DNA from: Antedon mediterranea
Lineage: Eukaryota; Echinodermata; Crinoidea; Comatulida; Antedonidae
NCBI RefSeq assembly: GCF_964355755.1
Contig: NC_092672.1
Coordinates: 28,700,501-28,764,500, forward strand
Direction of reading: 5' to 3'
Length of the DNA stretch: 64,000 bases
Shown: positions 49,301-61,300 of the stretch, one piece after another
How positions within the stretch are numbered: position 1 is the first letter of the stretch
How the letters are laid out: each line of letters starts with the position of its first letter
Program-made: the position numbers and the translations under genes
Notes under the pieces: model-generated
What the model was told of the DNA's origin: nothing
Databases searched by the model: none
The model's input: only the letters and a program-made list of their open reading frames with translations

Positions 49301-52300
49301 AGGAGAATATTATTATTCAAGTGGTCCTGTAAATTCTGATGTCCCAGAGGAAGACAAATTCTATCTAACTGGAGTTATCTATGTTGCTCCATTTGGATCT
49401 GTAGCTTATCCCCTGTCTGTAAAATTGAATGACATTTCTGCAAACCATGATGTCAGTGCTCAGAGCAATACTCCATCTGATAGTAGTTCTTGCCCAGGAG
49501 ATGAAGACACTATATCTGGTTGTTCTTCAGCAATGCCAACCATAAGTTACACCTCGTTGTTCTCTTTTGCATTCTGGGATTGCAGTACAGCTACTATTGA
49601 CGTCATTGAACCAGTGATTGGCTCAGCTGAGCAGACTATAACTATCGGAGGATCTGGATTCAGTGATGTGGCTTGTGAGAATGTAGTTATGATTGGGTAT
49701 GATCACACATGTAGCGTCATTTTCAGTAATGCAACTCTTATTCAATGCACTATCGAAACTAATAACTCACTGCTGGTTGGTTATTATCACGAGATATCAG
49801 TTAATGTGAAAAATCAAGGTTACGCTATGAATGTTATTGATACGCTAGCAGCAAGAAGTTATATCTTAGTGCCTAGCATAACCTCTGTTGATCCATCTGA
49901 AGGTTCTCTAAATGGTGGTACCGTACTAACGATTGAGGGAAATGGGTTTTCTGCTTCATCTATTGATGAATTGATTGTTTCACTTGGACCAGAGTCTTGT
50001 CTCATTCAATCATTTAACTACACTCACATAATTTGTGCCACCACTTCTCATGATGTATCTGGTCATACATTTGATGTTGCTATCGAATTAAACCACCAGT
50101 CATCCATCAACATCGGTGGTCAGCCTTTCAATTTCACCTACCAGCAACATCTGACAATGCAGGTTCAAGACGTTTTTCCAGATACTATTAGTGGTGCCTT
50201 GACCACCATCTATGTAAATGGATCTGACTTTGGTGATGTCATCAGTGACATCACAGTAACGTTCGGAAATGTTGATTGTGCTGTGGTTGCTGTGAATAGT
50301 GAAGAGATTGAGTGTGAGGTTGGCTATGTCCCAGTAGGTGAACTGCCAATCACGGTCCATCGAAAGAGATACGGAAATGCAAAATTAGTAAATTTTGATA
50401 ATGTATGGGGAAATGCTGTTATCGATACTATCAGCCCACAACAGGGAAGTACTGAAGGTAGAACTCTGATTACCATCGAAGGGAGTGGATTCCATACTGA
50501 TGACACATCTGTATTAATTGATGGTGATGTTTGTGATATTACTTTTGTTAACATCTCAATGGTCACATGTATCACAAACTCTCACTCAGCTGCCACTACA
50601 AACCTCCTTGTTACATCGAATGGGGAAGAGTTTTCTACTCAGAGTTTTGAGTTCACGTCTTCGGCAACTCCAACTATAACATCAGTTTCCCCATCGTCTG
50701 GAATTTCTGGCGACAGTATCACAATACGTGGATTCAATTTTGGATCATCGACAACAGATGTTGAAGTAACAGTTGATGGCGAAAAGTGCACAGTTGTAGG
50801 CAGTGTAACAGTGACAGAGATTATCTGTGAAGTTCCATCACACGGCGCTGGAGTGTACACAGTAGAAGCTGCTGTCTTTAACCTTGGGAAAGCTTCATCA
50901 GTGGTAACATTCGAGTATATTCTCTCAATTGCTTCAAGTTTTCCAATTGATGGTAAGCTAAGATTACTTGTTGCAATATTACTTCAAAAGGAATCTAATA
51001 AATGTAAAAGATTAAATAACTGCCGAGACTTTATCAGTAATGGAGATGTTGTGATTATTCATCATCATCATTATGTCTCATTATTTTGCATCTTTTAGAA
51101 TTATCAGATGACAAGATATTTGATCTGAATATCAAAACATGGTTATAGTGGTGGTTATTTTGAGTTTCTTTAAAATTTGAATATGTTAATCTGTTTGGAT
51201 CCTAACTGAATTACATCATGAAAAGTTAAATAATTAGTACTCTTAACATTTGTATTACATCACCTTGAATGTTTGCGCCCTTTTACAAATATTTGAATCA
51301 TAATATTTGCCAGAGTGGGAACGGGATTTTAAATGAATAATTCCAGTTCTGTAAACATGTTTCTATTTATCATTACAGGAAGTTTCGCTGGAACAAAAAC
51401 ACTTAACTTAACAGGTTCTTGTTTCGACGAAGATAGAACAAAGGTAACAGTTTGTGGTAACCCATGTGATGTCACATCAGGAACATATACATTTGTTCAG
51501 TGCCTAATACCGGCCAATGATGGAATTGGTAAGTTGTACGTTTACACTTGTTTCATATGTTTTAACTGGTGTTACTTTTGAAATGTAATTTTTATTATCG
51601 TTTTAACTCAAAAATAAATGTCACAGTGTTAACTTGAGCATGCTAGCTATTCTTGTTTGAAATTAGTTCTGCTCTAGAAGTTTCTTTTTAGAAGTATTGA
51701 AGAACATACAGAAAAAATTATTACAAATACATAACGGGGACCTAATTTTCTTCCAATACTAACTTATAAAGTGCAAATTGGTCTTGGTTTACTCTACCCT
51801 CTAGTTTATTATACTATTTTTCTTTGTTAACAGCTTCGTCTACAGTATCTTGTGACATTGTGGTTTTGGTTGACAGTGGATTGAATGCTACCTTGTCGGA
51901 TGCATTCACTTACAAGTCTTCTTTAACAGCTATTATCGACTCAGTAGAACCAACAAGAGGAGGAACGGGTGGAGGAACCGATTTGATTATTATTGGAACT
52001 GGATTCAGGTATTAAAACTTTTGTGTAGTAATTGTTTTATTGTGAACTTATACATAATACTCACATAGGTTATTTACAAGATGAATAATAAATAAGTTGT
52101 ATATTAAAAAAAAATATACATTTATTATGTTTCTGCAGGTCGTCTGGCAATGTGGTGACTCTTGATGGTTCTGAATGCATCATTTCCTCTGAATCGACTA
52201 CCGTAATAGAGTGTACAACAGAAGCTCACCAAGGATCCATCAAGACTCATGTCAGAGTTGTAACAGATGACGATGACAACATCGCCACACAGGTAAGCAT

Positions 52301-55300
52301 GCCATGTAACTCCTTGACCATTAAACAGTAGGCATTTGATCTGTAAAATTATATTGTCTAAAATTTACTAAACAGAATGTAGAGTAATATAGTCCTAAAT
52401 TAATCATTTACGTAACTGCAAACAAAACATGCAGAATGCCACTAATGTGGGTTATCTTTACCGTTATCAGGACAATGCGGAATATTATTACATAGACGTT
52501 TGGTCATCTGTTTGGACTTGGGGAGGACTTGAACCTCCCATTGCAGGTGACTTTGTCATAGTACCTGCCGGACAAACATTACTATTAGATGTCGATACAC
52601 CTATACTATCAATGCTTTTAATTGAAGGTAATGTTTATTTTAATGTTATTTCCATTTCTATTTAAATTAGCAACTTAGACATCTCTGTATTCATCACTGT
52701 AAAAACAGGGAAAAGAAACACTAAAACAGTTTGATTGTAATTATTCTTTTTCTTAGGAGGTGAATTTATTTTCGATGAAAAAAATATAGAGTTACATGCA
52801 GAAAACATTCTCATCACTGATGGAGGATTGCTACAAGTTGGCACAGAAGAAGAACCATTCCAGCACAATGCAACCATTATGATGCATGGTCACCCGAGGT
52901 CACTAGAACTTCCTCTTTTTGGCGCCAAGACTCTTGCTGTAAGAAATGGAACACTTGATCTACATGGTAACTACATTTCCTATTTCCACACATCAATACC
53001 ATTTCCATGTGCAACCTAAAAAAATTACAAAAGTTTATTTCAAAGTCACAGATTTGTTTTGCTATTAAAAATGCATTCTAAAAACTAGAATTTCTTTTAG
53101 CAAGACGCTGTGGCTCTAACAACACAATAGTTTAATTTTGCGAGAATATGTTATTACTATACTTCTACTACATGTTTTACATTTTTGATCGAAACACAGT
53201 CTAGAACCTAGACTAAAATAAGACATACTTACACACTTTTCGTTCTTTTGTAGGTATCCCAGTTCCTGTTACATGGACGCATCTGGCACAAACCGCTGTG
53301 GCTGGAAGCACTGAACTTGTGTTGGAACTATCCGTCACATGGAATGTTGGTGATCAGATAGCAATTGCTTCAACTGGGCATCGGCATAGTCAGCGAGAAA
53401 ATGAAATGGTTCGAATTGTTGGTAAGTATCGAGTAGCCTCAGTTAGCGCCTCAAATACAATTCTGGATATGTCACTGATGGTTTAATTTTGTTATTTACC
53501 CATTGGAATAGCCAAATGAATAGGCTACAATCTTTATGTTTAGTAATAAGCTTAATGTTTAATAGAAACAAATTTAAATGCATGTATTTAGCGTAATACC
53601 AATATAAACAAACTCTACTTTGTATACAGTATATAATTTATGTGCTAAATAGTAGAAATAAATACAAATGCACACTTTAACCCATCTCAAACGTAGGCCT
53701 ACCATTGAAGAGTCTTGCTCGTATCCAGTAGACCTATTCATTTAAAAGATAATTTTTTATTTATGTTAGATATATCATCTGATGGACTGACACTTGAAGT
53801 TGAGCCTGCACTTGAGTATGAGCACATCTCAATTGAACAAACTCTAAATGGCGTGTTTTTATCAACTAAAGCTGAAGTTGGTCTTTTGACCCATAACGTT
53901 GTCGTCCGTGGATCAGTGCAAGACGAATGGACAGAGACCATTGAAGCATGCGAGGAAGAATTCAACACCAGTAAATGTTTCTTTTACTCTTGGTTTTAAC
54001 GTAAACGTATTACAGTGCATGAACAAACAAAATGTTCATGTTTTATGATATTTAAAGCATATACAAATAATGAAAACAAATTGAATGTAAATTGCTATTT
54101 GTTTTGCAGATCAATTTGCAACACAGACATGTTTCCAGGGCCGATATGGCGAGGAGATTGATAGTGATAAATATGGATCCCAGATAATGCTTTTCGGAAA
54201 ATATCAGAATCAACAATTGGTAACAGGCCGTATTGAGTACGTGGAGGTGACGCACGCAGGACAAGCATTCCGTCTCGGACGGTATCCGATCCACTTTCAT
54301 TTAAATGGTGACGTCAGTGGATCTTATGTTCGTGGATGTGGAATCCATCATACCTTTAACCGTGCAGTCACAATTCATGCCGTAGACAACTTGTTAGTTG
54401 AGCATAATGTTGCATATGATATCATGGGTCACGCCATCTTTATGGAAGATGGTATTGAAATGGGAAACACTATCCAATACAATCTTGGAGTATTTGTCAA
54501 AAGTAGCTCTAGTCTGCTTAACGTTGACGTAACACCTGCTGCATTCTGGGTAACAAATCCAAACAATACTGTGCGACATAATGCAGCTGCTGGTGGATCA
54601 CATTTTGGGTTTTGGTACAATATGCCCGCACATCCAGGAGGCCCTTCTTATACAACATCAATGTGTCCCCGTAAAATGGTTATGGGTGAATTCATAAACA
54701 ATACTGCTCATTCCCAAGGTTGGTATGGAATCTGGATTTTCCCAGAATATCACCCAATGGAAGGTGGACAGTGTAACTCCAACATACCAACGCAGGCAAA
54801 GTTTTACAGTCTAACGGCATGGAAGGTAGAACGTGGCGCTGAAGCTACTGCCGTCGGCGGTGTCCAGTTTCATGGTTTTTTGATTTCAGATGCTGATAAA
54901 TCAGGAATTGAATATCAATCAATTGATAGTGACATTCCATTTGATAATGATGGGGCACTTGTCAAGGATTCCACAATTATTGGATACAGTGCCATATCGA
55001 ATGCATCCGAATGCACATCAGCTGGTATCCATGGTCCGAAGAGTTCTGGTCTGACCATTGATGGTGTCCAGTTCATTAATTTTAATGAAGGCCGTTGTGC
55101 AGCTCTGCGTGCTTGTGCTCATTGTAAAACAGATCAAGGTGGCTTCAAAACACGAGTGAATAATCTTGAGTTTACCGACTCTCCAAACAAGGCTGCGTTC
55201 CAATGGCAACATGAGCATTGGTTTGAAGATTTGGATGGTACACTAACAGGATCAGCCAATCAGATTGTATTACCCAACAATCCTAATCTTCCACCAGCTC

Positions 55301-58300
55301 ATTGTACTAACGATGATGCATTCAGTTTAGATTTAGATGGAGTGTTTTGTGATGATACGGTAAAACTTCACCGCATGGCATTCAACGGTGTTTCTCCATC
55401 CTCTCTTCTTTATAAAGATACCTTATTCACGAATCAACATGGTACAAGCCGTATACCATACCATAAGAAACGTATAACACATCCTGAAGGTTGGATGATA
55501 ACATTAATAGAGGGTGACACATACAACTTCATTTTCGAAGACGTTGATCATGTGACTAACATTACGTACAGCGCAGGTTTCTATAATTTCAACGATGGTG
55601 ACTATGTTGTTATGAATCATAACTTTACACAAAGTCCTGATGTGTTTGCAACGATCGGGTACGTTACAAACAGCACAAAACAAATGGTGACATACGAAAA
55701 CAATAGCTATGGAGAATATTATTTTAATAATGATAATAACAACCTTTATTACTTAGGTAAGTTGCAAATACAGTATATATAATATAAAGTAGCACGAAAA
55801 AAGAAAAAAAAATGCTGAAGTTAGCTTTATCATAGAAGATATCACAATGCAATGCAATGAATCAAATAAATAGTTTTTGATTTAACTTTTGATCACAACA
55901 CAATAAAAGATGAAAAATTATACAGCTGGTAATTTGATATACACCAAAACAGATGATTCTCCAAGCTAATGTATGTGTATCTATAGCTTTGTATTCTTTA
56001 ATGTATCCAAAACATGAAACATATTTTACCTTTTGAATAATTTGAATTATATTATACTAAAGCTTGAGTCTTTTACTTTTATCTGTAAAGTAAAGTATCG
56101 ATTTATCTACTATATTTTAATTTTTTCTTTAGTATCCGGAAAAGACATACATTTAACTGAAGGAGACACTTTGCCAATTAATCTGCAAGTTTACAGATGC
56201 TATTACCTTGACTGTATTCCACCGGTTCCTGAACCTCCTCCAGAAGGCAGACCAGATAACGTTTCTGTGCTTCTTTGGTCCACGGCTGAGGCTTGGGAAG
56301 GAGTGGAGGATGGATGGGGTGGCAATGATAATGGATCATTTGTACTGCCAGCAGACGGTGATGATGTCATGATCATGCCTGGTATGTGTGATATAATAAA
56401 AAATAATCTCTTCTGGAAAAAATTAAGAGCGTTTTAACTTTGGTTTTATTTGTATATTTAACGGCATATTTATTTCCACAAAATCTCACTATAGTAGGCC
56501 TAGGCCTAAACAATCCAAACAGGATGCGGAGTCTCAGTGATATTGTTTTTTCTTGAAGAAAATCTAGATGCTGTGGCAAAGGGTCTGGGATATTAACCAC
56601 CGACTCATGGTTAATGTCATTGTTGTAATTTAAGCTTTCTTTTGTTTGTAGGGAAATGGGTAGTTGCTGATGTTCCTTTGCCAAATATGAATCGACTCTA
56701 TATTTATGGCACCCTGGAAATTGAAGATACCAGAGACAATTATATCAATGCAACTTATATATTTATTCATGGCGGTACTTTGGTTATTGGATGGGAGAAA
56801 TCGCCATTTCAGCATCAACTACAAATTTTCTTAAATGGAAACCATTTCACTGAAGACATTCCACTACCAAACGGACCAAATATGGGAGCCAAAGTTTTGG
56901 GTAAGTCATGGCATTACAATATAAAGTATGGTAAATCTGCAATCTATTTAGTCTGATAGAAAGAGTCTAATAACCTGCAGCTAAATATAAAGAAGAAACA
57001 CGTTATTCATCAACTCTAACTAAATCATGTTAATATATTTAGGTGTATTTGGTCGATTGGAGATGCATGGAGTTTCTCCCAATATCACATGGACACATTT
57101 GAGCAGTTCGCTCGTCGCTGGCGATGAAATCATCTATCTAAGAGAAAATGTAACTTGGAAAGTAGGAGATGAGATTGTTGTGGCATCAACATCGTATGAG
57201 GCTTGGGAAACTGAAACGTTCATGATAATTGAAATTATTAATAAGCATACTGTACGAATCAATGACACAGCCAAGTACAAACATATAGGTATTTATAGAT
57301 TTTTTTAATTCAATAACATATCAAGTGTTTACAATTTTTCTGGAAGAACTTTTCAAACAACTAATTTACGAAGCCTATCAGTATTTATTTGCGTATCCTA
57401 TCTTTAAGATATGAATAACCCCATTATTACATTTCAGCTGAAACGGTCACTCTTGAAGATGGATCTCTGACATACACCGAAGCTGCTGAGGTTGGTCTCC
57501 TTACGAGAAACATTCAAATTATTGGTGCTGACTACAGTAATTTGTTTGAAGAGTCATTTGGAGCTAGAGTTCTGATTGGCAAATTTAATCAAGACGGTAT
57601 TGAATACAAAGGTAATAAAATCAAATTATATAAATATTGTTGTGACGTATTATTTTATCAATTTACCTGGAAAGCAGCATTAAGTGAATCACAGTGTCGC
57701 TGCACAATACATGGTTACCACGCGTTTTAAAAGGTAAATCCAGATAAATTGGTTATTGATTAAAGTTCTTGCTGTTCCTGTTTCCGTAATCTCTTAACTT
57801 TATTTTCTATTTTAGGTTATGCTAAAATCTCAAATGTTGAATTTAAACATTCTGGTCAAGAAGGCTGGACCGATTTTTATGACCCACGTTATTCAGTTGC
57901 TTTCTTGGATATTGGAGAAGTTACTGTAGAAAGCCCATCGTTTGTACGAGAATGTACATTCCATAATGGCTTCAGTCCTGCTATCGGAGTGTTCGGTACT
58001 TCAGGACTAACAATTCAGGATAATGTAATTCACCACACAGTTGGAGCAGGTAAGCAATGGCAAAATACTTCTCTTTCCCTTATATAGTAACATTTTAGAT
58101 TAATCTGCTGTTCTCCACCAATTTAGATGAATATGCTTTTTTTTAAATTTTAACTTTGACATTACTAAGGTATTATTGCATGGGGTAGTGATCATCAAAT
58201 CCTGCATAACCTAGTAACACTTACAGTATTTCCTGGTACATATCAAGACCGCTACAATGCTGAGGATATATCATGGCCAGCAGGTATTGAAATTGAGAGC

Positions 58301-61300
58301 TCCAGAGATGTCATCCTACAAGATAACACTGTGGCAGGCTCTGAGAGGGTGCTGTACCATATCAGTGGTGAGATCTGTGACGTTGAAAGTCAGTGGAGCA
58401 ACAACGAAGGGCATACTTCTTTGCACGGTGTTCATCTTATGACGGGGGATGGTCAGAGAGACTGCACACAGATTGCGAATTTCTTCATCTGGAAGAATTG
58501 GGATTATGGAGTCTTTTTCCAAATTTCGAGTTCCGTTTTAATGACTGATCTTGTTCTTGCTGACAACAACATAGGGGTGATGCCATTTGTCATTGGGCCA
58601 TCTTCTCTTAGTCATGAAGCTGTTGATAAGTATGTGATTATGGATTCATCGTTTATAATTGGTACAAGCCCGTTCTTTGATTGCGATGAGTTACAGGTTG
58701 GTTCAGTAATATATAAACATATTCAATAAATATGAACATTTTTATTATTCATTTTAAAAGATGTACTTATTTCTGTTTTTCAAATGTTATTATATTGTCA
58801 TTTTGCATTCTGTCAATATATATATAGTATATATGCATACGTGACTTTTACTCGAAAGGAACATTGTCAAAGGACTTTCTTACTCTTCTACCTTCTTTTT
58901 CTTAACGTGTACTGCTAATACCATTCCATTGTCTACTCACTTAAATTATAAATTCTGATTAAAATATTACATTTTGCATTAACATTTTTATGTAAATATT
59001 TCAGAATCAACCGGAGAATGCAGGTCAAAGTGCAAAACAGCGTGCACCTCGTGGTCCAGACAACGGAAATGCTGGATTCGTGTGGGCAAATTTCATGTCT
59101 GGTGATAATGGTGCTCCATTTTTTCCATTTCATGGTATCCATAATTATCCAGCTATTGCTGGAAGCACAAGATTGCAAGGTATTAAAAGCATGACATACG
59201 CTGGTTCTTACTTAGAAAAAGCAACAAATGCCATTGTTTGAATTCTATTGCAGGAAACGCAAAGTTACAATGTATTATACTCATACTTATTCGGAAAACA
59301 TAAAAATGCTATTGTACTGTTTTATCATATATGTCTTCCCTAATATCGGAATACATTTTGGTGAAACTTACTAAATGAAAATATTTCAACACAATTATTC
59401 ATTTACAAATAAAGCTATTTTGCTCTTTCTTATAAATAGATGTCACATTCGCTCATTTTGATACTGCTTGTAATAAAGATCAATACGCTATTATGACGAA
59501 TCCATCAAATGATGATGGCATCCACCCGATGTCCGCTGTAGGTACAAAGATGGTAACAGTCAGAGATGAGAACAAGGTTTACATACATAGACCTAATTTA
59601 GGGTAAGTACTAATAGTATGTATCTTATATATCTACGGACCTCGTGCATTTATCCAGGTTACGTCATGGTAAATCATTGTGTATCCTCACTTGCTAGTTG
59701 CATTATTTTCATCAACCAACCACTAGTCTACAATACTTTTTTATTTAATCTTAATAGTAAGGTTAATCCTTCTGATTGCGTGGACATGGATTGTGATGCA
59801 TTTAAGAAAGCAATGATCAGAGATGAAGATGGTGGAATTCTAGGAGGATCACGGCCTGGTTATGTTATTCCTGATTCTGCATACGAATGGGATGGAGATC
59901 CGAGACGTGGACTTGGTGATTATAGAATTCCCAACATGATGGTTACAGACATCGATGGTAGTAAAATCCCTTATGATGAAAAATGTCCACATAAAGGTTG
60001 GTTGTCTGCTTTAATTTTTCAATCGCTGATCAACCGACTAGTCCAGTAAAAGTGTGTTGTAGCTGTGATCTTTTATATAACTTTCTATTTTCTTTAAGGT
60101 ATCATTGGTACAGAAGGCTGCATATGGCATGACTCTTGGCAGGCTTTTGAATGCTATGACTATGATTACGCTATGTTAATTATTGAAAGTCTTGATCCGG
60201 ACACAGAAGTACGACGTCTTTCACCAATCGCCATTGGGTCTAACGGTTATGTTGATTTGATAAATGGACCACAAGATCACGGCTGGTGTCATGGGTACAC
60301 ATGTCAAGAGCGCATCAGCACATTTATGTCTATCGTTGCAATTGGAGAGACTTATGAGATGTATATGAGTTCAACAAATCCTCAAATGTTACGACTTCAT
60401 TTCCTGAACACAACTCCAGATCAGAAAATAGTAGTCGGCATCTGGTATGCCAATCCTCAACGCTTAGATGTGTACCATCAAGGTCGCTATGTCATGCCAA
60501 ATAATGGGCAGATGGATGGAGATACGTTTATATGGGTTCCAGAAGATCCAAACGGACCAGATGATCAGTTCATGCCAACTCCTGACTCCAACATTTATGG
60601 CGAGAACTATTTTGATCGCGATTGGCAGACTCTTTGGATACTTATACGTGGTAGTGACCCGATTGACATCATCACTACACCGGTTATAATGGTTGACGTT
60701 GGTGTGGCTCCAGTTGATGTTGATGACTTCTATGAAGAAGATCTTGTTAACAATCTTGCCAGTTTGCTTGGTGTTGATGAGTCTCAGATTCGAGTCGTTG
60801 ATGTTGTCAGAGAAGGTGGTCGTAGAAGAAGATCCACAGAAATTCAAGTTTTAATGGAGATTGGAGAATCACCAAGTGCATCATCGAACAGCTCAGAGAA
60901 TTCAGGTAGACCTAAATATGTTCTTTCTTGTGTATATAATAAGAAAATATCGTTCTTTAACCATATTAAAGTATCACATAATCTATCCAGATTTCATCTT
61001 TTTTTTCAGTTTCATGTGTTTAGAAATGAGTTTCAATTAAAGTTGATTTCATTGACTATTATTTTAATATCTAAGCAATAATTAATATTTCCTCTTTATA
61101 GGCAATTCAACCCTTGAATATGATGAGTTAGTTAATCTTCAAGCAGAAATAGTTAATGCAGCACAAACCGGTACTTTGTCCGATAGTCTTGAAGTTGAGG
61201 TTACATCATTAGCAATGACCGATCCTTCTCCCCCAGCCGAAGACCCAACAGGAGGTGTCAAAGCAACAAATGAAACAGGAGGTCCAAGTACAGGCAATGA

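Larger units (their letters stand above)
48828..56132. other. Remaining introns of copy 2 over 300 bp (48828-49272, 50953-51378, 51529-51833, 53422-53769, 55757-56132)
   Basis: AT-rich, with no repeat, exon or RNA gene recognised. Open frames that run from exons into them (for example past 50952 and 55756) stop soon and lack family similarity. Confidence 0.4.
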
